From: Akkermansiaceae bacterium
GTDB taxonomy: Bacteria > Verrucomicrobiota > Verrucomicrobiia > Verrucomicrobiales > Akkermansiaceae
Reading direction: 5' to 3'
Length of the DNA: 44,658 nt
Assembly: GCA_025362955.1 (NCBI GenBank)
Contig: JANYFB010000131.1
Location: 1 to 44,658, forward strand
This document shows positions 8,772 to 20,300 of the stretch, one piece after another (within the stretch, counting starts at the first letter, position 1; the number at the start of each line of letters is the position of its first letter). A model generated the notes under the pieces. It worked only from the letters and a program-made list of their open reading frames with translations, searched no databases and was not told where the DNA came from. The position numbers and the translations under genes are program-made.

Positions 8772-9628
8772 GAAGATTCTTTAGGGGATGAGGCTTTCTG
8801 GAGAAATTCCCGTTCCTCGGGCGTGAGGCTTTGGAAACCCTCGCGGGAAATTTTGTCCAGAATCACATCCACGGCGGAATCCCGCTTCATCTCCAACTCG
8901 GTACGCGGCCTGAGTTTGGCCAATGGCGGTGGCGACACCCGCTTGGGGCTCGCGATTTCAGGATCACCTCGTCGCCCTAACAACCAAGGAAATCGGATGA
9001 GAATGAACCCGAGAATGGCCCCGCCCAGGTGCCCGGCCTCGCCGCCTTCGTTGCCGCCAAGTTTCAAAACAATTGAACCGACGGAAATCGTCATCAGAGC
9101 GATCACCAGTTGTCTCATGGACAGTTCAATGGGTGGAAAAAGCAAAGCTACTCTCAAGTTCGGCCCAATGACCGCTACACCTATCAAAACCCCGAACAAG
9201 CCTGCGGAAGCACCTACCAGAGGTGTTTGTAACCCGTCGCCGAGAACTCCCAACAATGCCAGAAGCGAGAAAAACGCCGCACCCGCCACCCCACAAAGTA
9301 GGTAATAAATTAAAAACTTCCCCGCTCCCCACCAGCGCTCCAGCCACGGGCCGAAAAAGAAAATCCCCATGCAGTTAAAAAAAACGTGCCCCACGCTGGC
9401 GTGAAGAAACTGGAATGTCACAAATTCCCAAATCCGTAATTCAAACACTGCGGACTGAATGGTATAGGCCCCGAATTGTCGCAACGGTCTATCTTCCAAA
9501 AACACATCCAGAAAATAGATTCCAAGATTCACAATCAACAACCATTTCACCACCGGCGTGACTTGCGAAAAGAATCCTCCGCCCTCGCGGCGGTCTTGGC
9601 GGTGATAGTCTCGATCTGATATGCCCAT
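8768..9628 (-). CDS. rhomboid-family intramembrane serine protease
   Basis: A membrane protein of 286 residues with about six hydrophobic segments. The catalytic dyad is visible: Ser141 in GASAG and His200 in GEAGHLGGAILG. The conserved FLHAS..H.FFN motif of the second transmembrane region is present (around residues 75-85). After the last membrane helix there is a basic, charged cytoplasmic tail of about 70 residues. Rhomboids cleave other membrane proteins within the bilayer; the substrate is not indicated by the context. It forms a two-gene unit with mazG. Confidence 0.93.
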   Translation of the reverse strand: MGISDRDYHRQDRREGGGFFSQVTPVVKWLLIVNLGIYFLDVFLEDRPLRQFGAYTIQSAVFELRIWEFVTFQFLHASVGHVFFNCMGIFFFGPWLERWWGAGKFLIYYLLCGVAGAAFFSLLALLGVLGDGLQTPLVGASAGLFGVLIGVAVIGPNLRVALLFPPIELSMRQLVIALMTISVGSIVLKLGGNEGGEAGHLGGAILGFILIRFPWLLGRRGDPEIASPKRVSPPPLAKLRPRTELEMKRDSAVDVILDKISREGFQSLTPEEREFLQKASSPKESS

Positions 9629-9810
9629 CTGCCCACGGGGTTACCACGGCATCGCCCGAACCGCAAGGCCGGGGAAAAAACTGTCACTGTGAATGGCTTT
9701 CTGGCAGCACCGCTTTCGTTAGGTTGCGGCGTCGTTTCGCTTTCAGGGCGGCCGCGGTCTCACGTCTTTTCAAACGGGCTTGAGCCGGCGGCGGCCCGCC
9801 TGCCACAGAA

Positions 9811-9842
9811 AAAGGCGGAGGGTCAATCACCCTCCGCCTTTC
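9811..9842 (-). terminator. rho-independent terminator of the DUF3309 gene
   Basis: AAAGGCGGAGGG, a 7-base loop, then CCCTCCGCCTTT: a perfect 12-bp stem. Read on the minus strand it is followed by further T residues, so it can end transcription of the small minus-strand gene at 9884-10042. The rest of 9629-9883 shows no gene. Confidence 0.85.
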
Positions 9843-9883
9843 CTTTGACCAAGACCCGCATTGAGGTCTGCTGTCGTGGTGCT

Positions 9884-10042
9884 CTATATTTTCCCGAGCA
9901 CCAGCAGGATGATCAAAATCAGCACAATCAACCCCAAACCGCCGCTTGGTCCATAGCCCCAGCTACTGCTGTGACCCCAAGTAGGTAACGCGCCGACGAG
10001 GGCGAGAATGAGAATAACAAGAAGTATGGTTAGAAGGCTCAT
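9884..10042 (-). CDS. DUF3309-family small membrane protein
   Basis: A 52-residue protein. It is almost entirely hydrophobic: residues 3-19 and 37-51 are membrane-length segments, separated by PTWGHSSSWGYGPSGGLGL. The PTW-x-HS-x-SWGYGPSGGLGL core is the hallmark of DUF3309, a family of tiny membrane proteins of unknown function often found near stress or envelope genes. A strong terminator follows at 9811-9842. A separate lipoprotein gene lies 34 bases upstream on the same strand, so the two may be co-transcribed. Confidence 0.88.
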   Translation of the reverse strand: MSLLTILLVILILALVGALPTWGHSSSWGYGPSGGLGLIVLILIILLVLGKI

Positions 10043-10076
10043 GGTATTGCGGGGTTGGGATTGTTAATGGATCAGA

Positions 10077-10493
10077 TCAGAATGGTCGGGCGACGACGGT
10101 ATATCCAGACCCCCGTTGTTGATAATAGACGCCTCCAGATTGATAGTAACGGACGCCATGGTGGGTCACGACGCGGTATCCAGACGGCAGCCGGGTGACG
10201 ACCACGTCACGATGAGAGCCGTGGACGTAGGCAGCGTGAGGAGCGGTCACCACAACGTATCTGCCACCGCGCGAACGGTAGTAAACTCCGTTATGAACGT
10301 AGTAGCTGGTGCCGCCTACGACTTCAGTTCTATAGCCGACGGGTAGGGCTGCGGTTTCGTAGCCCACGCTCACGGTTGTGCTTGCATGGGGACCATGAAC
10401 ACGGACCCCCGCTTCGACACAGCTTGGAAGCATGGATGCGATGGCCAAGCCGAGGCATCCGAGGACGAGTGGTTTTTTCAATGACGTTTTCAT
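10077..10493 (-). CDS. DUF6515-like envelope lipoprotein
   Basis: A 138-residue exported protein. The N-terminus has two lysines, a hydrophobic core and MLPSC, a plausible lipobox with Cys at about residue 24. The mature part contains repeated Tyr-rich units: SYYVHNGVYYRSRGGRYVVV, then VRYYQSGGVYYQQRGSGYTVV. The 'G-x-x-Y-Y-x-x-G-V-Y-Y' pattern is typical of DUF6515-type proteins, of unknown function and probably in the outer envelope. The frame is open 68 codons further upstream, but the signal peptide fixes the start at 10493. Confidence 0.75.
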   Translation of the reverse strand: MKTSLKKPLVLGCLGLAIASMLPSCVEAGVRVHGPHASTTVSVGYETAALPVGYRTEVVGGTSYYVHNGVYYRSRGGRYVVVTAPHAAYVHGSHRDVVVTRLPSGYRVVTHHGVRYYQSGGVYYQQRGSGYTVVARPF

Positions 10494-10693
10494 GAGGTTA
10501 TTAATTGGATACGGTGTTAAATCCGTTACTCGGTGCAACCGTTGCAAATAGCGGGCCAAAGTCCCGATCAGAGCCCAGACGGTTGTAATAGAAGGTTTTC
10601 CGAGAACGGCTTGAAAGGAATCTGGTTTTATCTTCGAGAAATTGCACGAACTATCGTGCGGATTGCATGGCAATAGCCTCCTAAATTTCACAT

Positions 10694-11230
10694 TCATTTC
10701 GGCAACACGGACAAGCGTTGCTCCGCAGCCTTGTTATTTTCTTGAGCGAGCTGCGGTTGCCGTGGGTATTGGCGCACCGCTTCTTCGTTACGGGTCACAT
10801 CGAGATGCTTTGAAATGGCTAGTTCCACCACTGCTTGACGGGCGCTTGCCTTGGCCACGGCATCGTTGATGACCGCTTTGAAATTCCCGTCCGAAACGCG
10901 ATCCGCATATTTGCCATGGATGTGAAGAAGTGTTTCCAAGTCGCAATTTTCCAGAGCGTGGTTGATTCGAGACAAAATCACGGGACGGGAAGTCTCATAT
11001 TCACTGGCGATTTCGATCTTTGCCATCCGTTCAAAATGGAACTTGAGAAAAACCGGTGACAGAAGGAGGAGAATGAAAATCGATGCTTGGACCACACACA
11101 TCGGTTTTCGGGGTTTGTGGTGGGGAAAGGTCCCGGTCATGAGGGTCATGTTTTTGAGATTTTCCAGGAGCGGAGAGGCGCGTGTCTCTCGCAAACGGGA
11201 TGCCGAAATTTGGAGAATCCTCTCTTTCAC
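10694..11230 (-). CDS. single-pass membrane protein of unknown function
   Basis: I do not recognise this 178-residue protein. It has one strong hydrophobic segment (SIFILLLLSPVFLKFHF, around residues 50-66), preceded by a basic stretch. The C-terminal 110 residues are soluble, charged and mostly helical (for example ILSRINHALENCDLETLLHIHGKYADRV). A start at the internal MTLMTG would still leave a basic head before the membrane segment. About 200 bases separate it from the downstream lipoprotein gene. The ordinary charge pattern supports a real gene, but with no family match confidence is moderate. Confidence 0.5.
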   Translation of the reverse strand: MKERILQISASRLRETRASPLLENLKNMTLMTGTFPHHKPRKPMCVVQASIFILLLLSPVFLKFHFERMAKIEIASEYETSRPVILSRINHALENCDLETLLHIHGKYADRVSDGNFKAVINDAVAKASARQAVVELAISKHLDVTRNEEAVRQYPRQPQLAQENNKAAEQRLSVLPK

Positions 11231-11406
11231 CTGCTGACCTCGGCAGGATCAAGCATCCGGCGCTTGTAATGTTAGAGGGCGCGCCACGAAGATGATTTGG
11301 GATGACTGCGAAACGCCTATTTCCCCCTAGGGATGTTGGCGATTTGCAATTGGGAAAAAGGGATTCGCCGCTTGAATCCCCGGTGTGCCTCGCGCAGTTT
11401 GCTTGC

Positions 11407-12195
11407 ATGAAAATAAGCCGAGCCTGCAGCCTCACCCCACTGCGATGGCTGATCTTTCCCGGATTTTGCCTGCGGCTCTCGGCGGCGACCATTTCGCTGG
11501 GTTCCGTGTCGGACACCTCGCTTTATGAAAACAAGCCCGACTCGAATCTCGGGGCGGCGACGCTGGTGGCCGGAACAAATCAGCAATTTTCCCGCGCCCG
11601 TGGATTGTTCCGTTTCGATCTGGGGTTGGTGCCTGTGAATGCCGTGATTACCGCCGTCCAAGTCCAACTGTATTGCACGCGGCAGCCTGATCCCATGCAG
11701 CATGGCGGGCCGGTAGCTTCGGATTTCAGCCTGTCCCGAATGTTTGTGAACTGGGGAGAGGGCACGGGAAATTCTAACACAGGATCGGTTTCATCGGCGG
11801 GCGATGCCACATGGAATGAACGACAATTCCAAAACTCCGCATGGGGCACCCCGGGCGGATTGATCGGCTCCGACTACGCGAACAACCCCAGCGCCACCAC
11901 GTCCATCGGCAATGTCGGCACTTACGTCTGGGGATCGTCGCCCGAGCTGATCGGTGATGTGCAGGCGTGGTTGGCCACGCCAACTACGAACTTCGGATTC
12001 ATTCTCGTCAGCGAAAGCGAGGGCACACTCGGCAGTGCGAGGCGCTTCGCCTCACGCGAGCAGCCCGGCGGATTGATCCCGGCGCCGCAGCTCATCATTA
12101 CCTACACCGTTCCGGAACCAGCGACTTCCGGGTTGTTAGTTGTCACTGCGGCCCTGATGATTTTCCGCCGCCAGAGGGTGGCGTTCATTTACTAA
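11407..12195 (+). CDS. DNRLRE-like secreted protein with PEP-CTERM anchor
   Basis: A 262-residue protein with a signal peptide (residues 1-28, LRWLIFPGFCLRLSAA) and a C-terminal PEP-CTERM signal: VPEP (about 237), a hydrophobic stretch and a final FRRQR. PEP-CTERM proteins are sorted and processed by an exosortase/archaeosortase system, which is not in this window. The central region contains SDTSLYENKPDSNLG, GLFRFDLGLVP and a tail of beta strands, the pattern of DNRLRE domains in bacterial surface proteins. The start at 11407 was chosen because the signal peptide begins there. Its 3' end overlaps the converging gene at 12185 by 11 bases. Confidence 0.8.
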   Translation: MKISRACSLTPLRWLIFPGFCLRLSAATISLGSVSDTSLYENKPDSNLGAATLVAGTNQQFSRARGLFRFDLGLVPVNAVITAVQVQLYCTRQPDPMQHGGPVASDFSLSRMFVNWGEGTGNSNTGSVSSAGDATWNERQFQNSAWGTPGGLIGSDYANNPSATTSIGNVGTYVWGSSPELIGDVQAWLATPTTNFGFILVSESEGTLGSARRFASREQPGGLIPAPQLIITYTVPEPATSGLLVVTAALMIFRRQRVAFIY

Positions 12196-12763
12196 CACTA
12201 TCATCGCCACTCCACATCTTCCGGTCCGGTCCGGCGCTGCGGATTTCCATTAGATCCTTGGTGAGTTGGTGAAAAAAATAGGGGCTTCCCCAGCGGTCAA
12301 TGAGTTCGCCATTTTCGTTCACCGCTTGTCCATCGGGCGGCCCTAACATCGCGCCTTTCGGATTTCCTCCCATGATGGCCTTCATGATCTCAGCATTGGT
12401 GCCGACGGGATTTTCTCCGGTGATGGTACGGAAGTCGCGAAACATCAGGGAGATTTTGTCAAAGTCGATTGACGTGGCAGCGTCAGTGTTAGACGAAGTT
12501 TCAGTGGTCGCTCCCGGAATCGTAGAAGGCACCAAAGGATTTTCAAAATCACGACGGGAAGGGGCACGGGACGCTTCGGTTCGGGGAGGCGCGACGGCGG
12601 GACTCTCCAGACGAACTTCGGGGGAAAGTGGTTCCAGGATTTTCGCCGATACGGGTAGAGGTTCTTGCGAAATCTCTGGTGATCGCGGACTAGGGCGCAG
12701 CGACAACCACACGCAGACAGCAATCAATGCTAGAATCGCGATGACCAAAACACGAAATTTCAT
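12185..12763 (-). CDS. membrane-anchored protein with pseudopilin-like C-terminal motif
   Basis: This 192-residue protein has an N-terminal membrane segment (residues 3-20), a long Pro/Ser-rich linker (about 24-95), then a compact C-terminal part. The end, ELIDRWGSPYFFHQLTKDLMEIRSAGPDRKMWSGDD, resembles the 'D-x-W-G-x-P-Y ... S-x-G-P-D' tail of type II secretion major pseudopilins (GspG-like). There is no prepilin peptidase site, so it is not itself a pseudopilin. I infer a family of verrucomicrobial secreted proteins of unknown role. It lies just downstream of the DUF1501 gene on the same strand with a 6-base gap, so they probably form one transcript. Confidence 0.65.
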   Translation of the reverse strand: MKFRVLVIAILALIAVCVWLSLRPSPRSPEISQEPLPVSAKILEPLSPEVRLESPAVAPPRTEASRAPSRRDFENPLVPSTIPGATTETSSNTDAATSIDFDKISLMFRDFRTITGENPVGTNAEIMKAIMGGNPKGAMLGPPDGQAVNENGELIDRWGSPYFFHQLTKDLMEIRSAGPDRKMWSGDDSVSK

Positions 12764-12769
12764 GGTCAG

Positions 12770-14326
12770 TTAGATAAATCCCAAGTTCGACGATTGAAAG
12801 CGTCCGAGGTTCGGGAAAATGGAGTTAAGGTTGTTGGAATCCAAGCCGAACCACGTCGCCAAGGTCGCGGCATATTGATCCACCGAGGTCGTGGGAATCC
12901 ACCGCCCGGTGCTGGTGTCATCCGGGCCGTTGACGGCGAGCGTAGGAAATTTCCCGTAGGTCGCGCCGCCTTTCACAGCACCGCCCACGACGAGATGATG
13001 GCCGCCCCAGCCGTGATCACTGCCGGAGCCGTTAGAGGGTAAGGTGCGAGCGAAATCGCTAACGGTGAATGAGGTAACCGCGTTGAGCATGCTGGTGGGA
13101 CTTGACCGGAGGGTTCCGATGTCTCCCATCGCGAGATGGAGGGCGTTGAGGGATTGGCTCAGTTCTGCGAGAAGTTCCGCCTGTTTTCCGATGATAACCT
13201 TGGCGTTGTCGGTAGTTGTTAGGCCCGCGTTGTTGGTCTGGACGGTATGGGTGTCATAGCCGCCGACTTGGATGAAAAAAATCTGTCGTCTCATTCCGAG
13301 CCCGCCAGATGTCGCGGCCTTGCTGCCCAGCTCTATCAGCCTCGCGACCATTTTCATCTGGCTCATGAGACTGGAGCCGAAGGTGGAGCCTCCGTTAGGC
13401 GTGGTGACGTTGGTGGGAAAGCGGCTGAACCAAGCGGGCGTCCCCTGCCCTGCAAGCGCAGCGCTGAGGACAGAGGCTTCCGCAATCCCGTGGTCGAGCA
13501 CTTGGGCGTAAGTTTTTGTCTGGAGATCGAGAGAGGCCTTATCGGTATTGAGAAACGCCTGAAGCGCGGTCTGCCGGGCACCGGTCACGCTGCTCAAGGT
13601 CACCGCTCCTCCGGTGGTGATGGCGTACTGCGGCGCGGCATTTACGTTTCCAACCTCAAAAATGTTAGAGCCTGCGAGAGTGACCGCCATCGACACCTGT
13701 CCGCCTGCATTCACATCCACCGGGGATGAGAGCAAATCGGCAAGGCGTCCCCCCCAGCCGCTGGTGTAGGGTTGGTCAGAAAGCGATGTCTGCCATTGGG
13801 TCTGCTGGTCGCTATGGGAAAACAGCTGGGGCGGACGCGGGACGGAACCGGACGAATACTGCGCCTTGGTCAGTGGAAAACTCAGCGTGCCCACATTGAA
13901 AACCGGGGCGACGTATCCTTGGTTAAATAAGTTCCGCAGTTCTGGCATCGCAGGATGGAAGCCGTAGGTGTGATTGTCATTTCCGGGATAGCCGATCTGG
14001 CCGTTTCTCGAACTCAGGGCCAAGGCCGTGGCAAGCCCGCCATCGCTGTTAGGTATGGCGAGGGCCGTTGTTCGAATCGCGGCGTAGTTGTCCCACTCTG
14101 ACTGGATGGTGGGAATGATCATATTGTTAGAGTCGTTACCGCCATTGAGGAACACGCAGATCAGCGCCTTGTAATCGGTGAGGACCGGGCCTGCGGCCAT
14201 GGCTGTGTTGAGAAAGCGGAGTTCGCGGATCGTGTTCGCAAGAACGGTGGCTCCCAAAGCAGCGGGCAAGGTTCGGCGCAGGAATCCGCGGCGGGAAATG
14301 TAGGGTAAATTAAATTCCTGGTTCAT
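12770..14326 (-). CDS. DUF1501 protein with Tat signal
   Basis: A 518-residue protein exported by the twin-arginine route: ISRRGFLRRTLPAALGATVLA near the N-terminus has the S-R-R-x-F-L motif. The body contains the DUF1501 sulfatase-like motifs: ALICVFLNGGNDSNNMIIP, FFIQVGGYDTHTVQ, and SDHGWGGHHLVVGGAVKGG. DUF1501 and DUF1800 genes are a well-known adjacent pair in Planctomycetes, Verrucomicrobia and Proteobacteria; the biochemical function is not established. The start at 14326 places the Tat motif at the N-terminus. Only 7 bases separate it from the DUF1800 gene upstream. Confidence 0.92.
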   Translation of the reverse strand: MNQEFNLPYISRRGFLRRTLPAALGATVLANTIRELRFLNTAMAAGPVLTDYKALICVFLNGGNDSNNMIIPTIQSEWDNYAAIRTTALAIPNSDGGLATALALSSRNGQIGYPGNDNHTYGFHPAMPELRNLFNQGYVAPVFNVGTLSFPLTKAQYSSGSVPRPPQLFSHSDQQTQWQTSLSDQPYTSGWGGRLADLLSSPVDVNAGGQVSMAVTLAGSNIFEVGNVNAAPQYAITTGGAVTLSSVTGARQTALQAFLNTDKASLDLQTKTYAQVLDHGIAEASVLSAALAGQGTPAWFSRFPTNVTTPNGGSTFGSSLMSQMKMVARLIELGSKAATSGGLGMRRQIFFIQVGGYDTHTVQTNNAGLTTTDNAKVIIGKQAELLAELSQSLNALHLAMGDIGTLRSSPTSMLNAVTSFTVSDFARTLPSNGSGSDHGWGGHHLVVGGAVKGGATYGKFPTLAVNGPDDTSTGRWIPTTSVDQYAATLATWFGLDSNNLNSIFPNLGRFQSSNLGFI

Positions 14327-14333
14327 GGCTGGA

Positions 14334-17300
14334 TTACTTTTGGATGGCATACTCCGCAGAGGTGAGGATGAGTTGGACGATAGCCCGGACCCGGTCCCGC
14401 ATCTGGGTGTTGGTCGGTGTGGTGTATGGAAAGTTCGCGGTGTTGGCCACGTAGTTAGAAATGGTGGTTTTCGCCGCACCGCTGAGGTTTCCGCCGGTGA
14501 GGAGAATGCCCAAGCCATCGACGAGCGATGGGATCGCGGTATCGCTGGTTTGCGCCGGAGTCATGTAAGGTCCGAGGTCCATCGTGACCGCGCCACCACC
14601 GCTCTGATAACTGGTGAACCCATTGGTATTTCCCGCGCTGAGAATACTGCGGGTCACGGCATTGGTGAGGTTCATGGTGTTAGAATCATTGCTGAGCTGA
14701 AACTCCGGCGTGGTCATGCCCGCTTGGGCCATGGCTCCGGGGTAACGGTAATCGGGGTAGAAAAAGTTGAAGACGGTAGCTGAGTTGAGTGGGGTTTGAT
14801 AGAGATCGGCATCGGTCCGATTGCCCACATTCCAAGTGCTCAGATCGACGGTTGTGATTCCATCCCGGGTCCATTGCGCGCCGGCCAGCGGATAGGCCAC
14901 CATCCCGGTGCTGCCTTGCGAGCCACTGGTGATCGCGGAGGGCGCTGTGACTTGAAAGCTGTTAGGACCGATGACGGAATCCACGGTGTAAACGATGCTC
15001 TGTGCCGGGATGCCGAGGTTCGCAATCAGGAAATTAATCTGCACCTGGCCGCCAACGGAGAGGTTATGATTTCCCGTGGTCTGAAATGAAATGGTGGAGA
15101 CTCCGGCATTCGTGATGACGTTATATCCCCCAGTGAGCCGGGGGATCAGCACGCTGCCGCTGCTATCCGACGGGCTGGAGGCGACGGAAATGGTGAAGCT
15201 CGTCGGCCCAGCGCTAGCAATTGTGTAAATCCCGTCGATCCCAGCGCCTAACAAACCTCCGGACGAAAATTTCACGTAGAGCTTCTGGCCCGCGACGTAG
15301 CCGGATGAAGTGATCGTCACTGCGCTGCCGATGTTGTTGTAGTTCGACGAGGCCAGCGAGTTGTTGTTCACCGTGAAATTGTTAGGAGTAAGAGTGTTTC
15401 CGGTGATTGTTCCGACAAACGTCGTCACCCCGATGTCGATGGTGAACGAGGTGGTACTCGCGGACTGCACGGTGTAGTTCTGGACGGTGTTGAAAGGGGC
15501 AGTGGTCCCGAGAGTTCCAGAGGTGAACTGGAGGGCGACCGAGTCCCCCGCCTGATAGCCCGGCGCGGTAATCGTGACGATGCCAGTCGGGCCGTACAGG
15601 CTGTACGCCGGAGTCGTATTCGCGGTGGTATAGGATTGGGTGGTGGGGAGCTTGTCGATGATTGCTCCAGAATCGGTGAATGAACTCAGCAGAATCGTTT
15701 CCCCATTGATCAAGCGGTGCGGCACCGGGGTCTTAATCAGCATCGGTTGGTAGCCAAGTTCACGGTAAGCGCTGCTAGGATACGACGGAGGAGGAAAGGT
15801 CCGAGCCGGACCGGTCAGGCGGAGAAGGGGCTCTCGTTGTTTTCCAAACTGAACATCAGCGGCAGCGGTCGCGGAGCGGGCTTCTGAGTCGAGCAGGATC
15901 GCGCGGAAAACATCCTTCATGTCTCCCCGTATCCCGGTCGCGACGCCATCGATGTTTTGTTCGCCATTGAAGGCTCTGACGACCCGGTGGACATAGGCCG
16001 GCTTGGGATGGCTGGTGACCAGACGTTGGATGAGCTGTCGGCAGATATACGGTCCGGTGGCCGGGTTTTTCAAAATGCTATCCAAGGTGGATTCCAAGTC
16101 CTTGACGCCGTTCAGATCATAATTGTTAGTAAGGGTGGTGGTGGTGAGATTGCCGGCACCATCGGGCGATTCCACCGTGTATGTGGAGCTTGGATCGTTG
16201 GAAGTGTCGGTCTGGGAAGTCACGATCGCGGCCGGGAGCACGACATTATCTAGCAGGATCTTGGTGCCGAGTTCGTGCTTGTTAGCCACCAGCACCATCG
16301 GATCGAAATAGTTAGACAATGGGGAGGACGACGTTGGAAGTCGGCCCCCGACCAGAGCCTGGCCCCAATTCCAGCCGGTGAAAACGCGGGCCATGCCGGT
16401 GATCACATTTTGATCGTAAGTGGGCACCGCACTCCCTTTGGAATCCAGGACCAGCGTTCCGTCCGGCCAAACCCGATAGAGTCCTGCGGAGAATAGCTGC
16501 ATGATTTCACGAGCGTAGTTTTCGTTAGGATGCAGGCCGGTCTGGATATTTCCTGCGACGTTGCCTCGCATATCGAGATAGACACCCATCGCCGGGCTGA
16601 GAGTAACGCTTTTTAAAATGTCGCGGAAATTTTCGAAACTCCTATCGAGCAGGGTATCGTAGTAATCTGCTAGGATACGGCCATTATTGTTGAGAGGCCC
16701 GACATCGGAAACCACGAGGATTTCGCTTAGGGCGAATGCGGCACGCTGGCGCAGTTGGTCGGCACCGGAAACAGAATTTTTCCACCACGAGTTGAAAAAA
16801 AGCGAACTTCCGTAGAGATTCTGCGGGTCATTACTGAGGTTCGCGAGAATGTACGGGACATGGTGGGTTGCCGAAAGGCCGAACTGGTTTTCAAGCCACG
16901 GCCGATAGCCGTTGTTTTTCACATAGGTCATGTGCGTCGGGGATGGTCCGAAGGTCGCTTGGGAAAGAAAGCGCGAGTTCGCGGCATCACTTGAGGCGTG
17001 GAGGTCTGACCATGCCGGGTAATCAGGCACGGCGGGGGCAGTCTGGGAGCCGGAGATTTTCCCGAAGGTGCCTGTGACCTCTCCTGCGGGGTGATTGAAC
17101 GTGGCAATTTCTACTCGAACTCCGCCGTTGTTCAGGGCAGTTAGATCGGCAGGCTGGAGGCTCCAGGAATAGGCGCCGTCGGTGGTTTTCAGACCTGGAT
17201 AATTCCTGTCCTGAGCGTCGAGGTCGAAGATGACTTGGTTCAGGTTGTTATAGAGTTTGCGTGAGGTTGCACCGGAACTAAGGCCCGAGTAGTCCAGTTG

Positions 17301-20300
17301 GAGGACTGCCGAGGAACCGTTGACTCGGAGAAAAGATCCTCCAGTGGCGGTGATGTTTCCGAGGCCGGCCAGCCCTTGTAAATTCGTAACATATAAAGTC
17401 CCGGGCACGGAGGTGGTCGGTGGATTGTCCCAAGGCGAGAGCACCGGGCCCGGCATGATGCCGCCGACCGTAGCGGAAGCCGGAGAACTATTGTTAGCAA
17501 CCGGGTTGCTGGAATTTCCCGTAGGATCGACAAACCAGGCAACTGATAGATGGCTGGCCTGGCTGCCAGCCCCGGTATTATGCAGTGCTTCGAGGTAGTA
17601 TTTTTTCCCCGCGACGAGCGAAAGCCAGGGGGATTTTTGGGTCTGCTTGGCATCCCAAGTTCTTGGGTTGGTTCCCGAAGCGATAGCCCGGCGAACTTTG
17701 TTCACAGGTTCCGAGTTATTTGAAATCCATAACTCCGCGTTGCCACTGGCGGCGATCCAGAAATAATAGTTTCCAGTGCTTGGAGCGGTGAAATAGCCGC
17801 GCAGACGTTCTCCGCTGTTGGCACCATAATTCGTGCTATCTTCGGCGGATGTTACCATGTCGCTGGCGGGCATCTGGGTAGTCCACGGGACATCAGCTAG
17901 AGCGGGACCGGTGACGCCGGAGGTCCAGAGCTCGCGGGTGAGTTGACTTCCTGTGGCTTTTACTTCGAGGGTGATGACAACGCTTGAAGAACCCGCGACG
18001 TTGGTGGTGGTGACGGTGAACTGATAGATCCCCGCTGTCGTGGGAGTCCCTGAGAGCACGCCGTTGATGAAAGTCAGCCATGCGGGCAGGCCGCTGACGG
18101 AAATGGTGCCCCCGTTGCTGCTGGCGAGCGGCATGGCAAATGGAGGACTCGACCCGAGGATGTAAACCACAGAAGTCGGATTAGTGATCGCTGGAGCGGC
18201 TGCAGGCGGGTCGCCCGCGCGGGGAGCAGTGCCAGTAATTGTAGGAAACAGTCGATTGGGGGGGACCACCTGTCTCACCTGGTCGTCGCTATACCATAAC
18301 AGGTGCGATTCCGCCGCGCCGGTATTTTCAAAATACTCCATTTTAATATCATAGGGCACACCCGCAAGCAGGTCGATGGAGCCGATGCTGTCGATCACTC
18401 CGCCCCCCGGCCAACGGTCCACGATCAACTGGTTATTCACCCATAACTTCACTCCGTCATCCACACGGCCAACGAAATAGTAAGTTTGCGAATACTGCGG
18501 CAGGATTTGGCCGGTCCATCGGATCGAGAAATTGTTATGAAAAATCGACGGGTCGGGAGTTCCAACACCCCAGTCACCATTATTGCCATTGGTGACGGCT
18601 GAGTCGATCTGGGTGCGGGCGGCGGGTGGAGTCAATGTGGAGTTGTTATAGAAAACCGCGTTCCAGCCTGCTGTGGAATCCGTGTTGTTTGCAAACACGT
18701 TGGTGCTCGGGATGTTCACCGAAGTCGCTCCGTTAACCTGCCACTGAAGTTTGCATTTTGCGTTTCCCGTAGTTTCCGCGTATTCGACCCGGATCGGGTA
18801 ACGTGCCGCCGCAGACGGGGGAATGACTAAAGAAATGGCAGTGCTCTGTTTGTAAGTGCCCGTGGCTACGGTGTCCCAACCGTTTTCGAGAATTTGCTGG
18901 AGTCCACTTCCGGTGTCGATGAGGACGCGTGCTTTGTCATCCGCATCAAGACGGAATAGATAACTCCCGGCGCTGGAAGGGGAGAGCCAGCCATCCCACG
19001 TCACGGAATGATTGTCGGCACCGACGTAGGTATTGCCGTTAGGTGTGCCGTAGCTCCAGTTGAAATCAACGGTCGGATCAAGGCGGGTGAGAGGTGCCTT
19101 GAAACCGCTGATAGTGACATTTCCGGAGCTGCTGTTAGGTAAAGTTCCTCCCGCAATCGTGACGGTAAACGAGTTGGTCGTGAAAGCAGTGACACTGTAA
19201 CTTCTCAGATTATAGAATGGCGACGTGCTGCCCAAGTTCCCTGAAGTGAACTGGAGATTCACCGGGCTGCCGATGGCATAAGCCGTGTCTGGCGTTCCGG
19301 AGTAGGTGACGGTAGCGAGCGCGGTGGTTTTGGAGTAACTATAGGACGCTGCGACTCCATCAAAGTTCAGAATGTTCGCATAGGTGGTGCTTCCACCGCG
19401 ATAATAATTTCCCGTTAGTCCCGTGCCGTTCGCTCGGGCGGGGGGATAGAGTGTCATGCCTGCGGAGTTGGGATTTCCAAGGGTATAATTTCCCGTTGCT
19501 CCGTTCGATCCGGGCGAGGAGGCGGTGATGAAAATGGTCCCGCTGCCGGTCCGGCTCAGGTTGAAAAGCGGAGTAACTTTAATATCGAGCGAGTTGACCC
19601 CGGCCGGAAATGTTAGGGCTGTGGGAAGCGTTGCATAGTCGATCCCCTCGATGGCGGTTCCGCTCTTTACGATGGGCACAGTAACCGAACCTAACAGCAC
19701 GTATCCAGAGCGAGTGATTCGCATCAGCCCGGTGTCCGTGGCAGCAGTCGAACCATCGGGCGGCTGGGTGCCTGTCGCATCGACTGCTGTGAGTGTAACG
19801 ACATTCTGCATCTGCAGATTGGAAGCGAGTGAAGTGTGATTGAAACTCGTCTGTGCTCCGATGGTTGACCCGGGTGAAAGTCCGAGAACGATTTTCGCCC
19901 AATCGCTCACCATGTCGCCTTGGCTTGCCTGGTCCGTCACGAACAGATGGAAAAATCTGCCCACACTCATCGGGACGACGAGCGTTTTGGTTGAGCCGTC
20001 ACCGGTAACACTCGGCAACGATCCCGCCATCCAGGCGTCTAACAATGATTGGTTGCTTTCGACTCCGTAGAGTTTTCCGGGAACCGTCGGGAAGCTCAAG
20101 CTAAGAAAAGACGTGCCTCCAGTGACCGAAGGTGGGTGGAAATTCGCATCCGTTGGAAGTTTAAGGAACGGACTGGTGCCTGCCAGAAATTCGTCGGCGT
20201 TTTTCACCCCGTCTGCATCGGCATCTTGGGATAGCCAGCCGACGTAGGGCGCTTGCTCGTTCATTTGCGCGTCGAGGACGCCGTATTTTTGCTTCCAGAG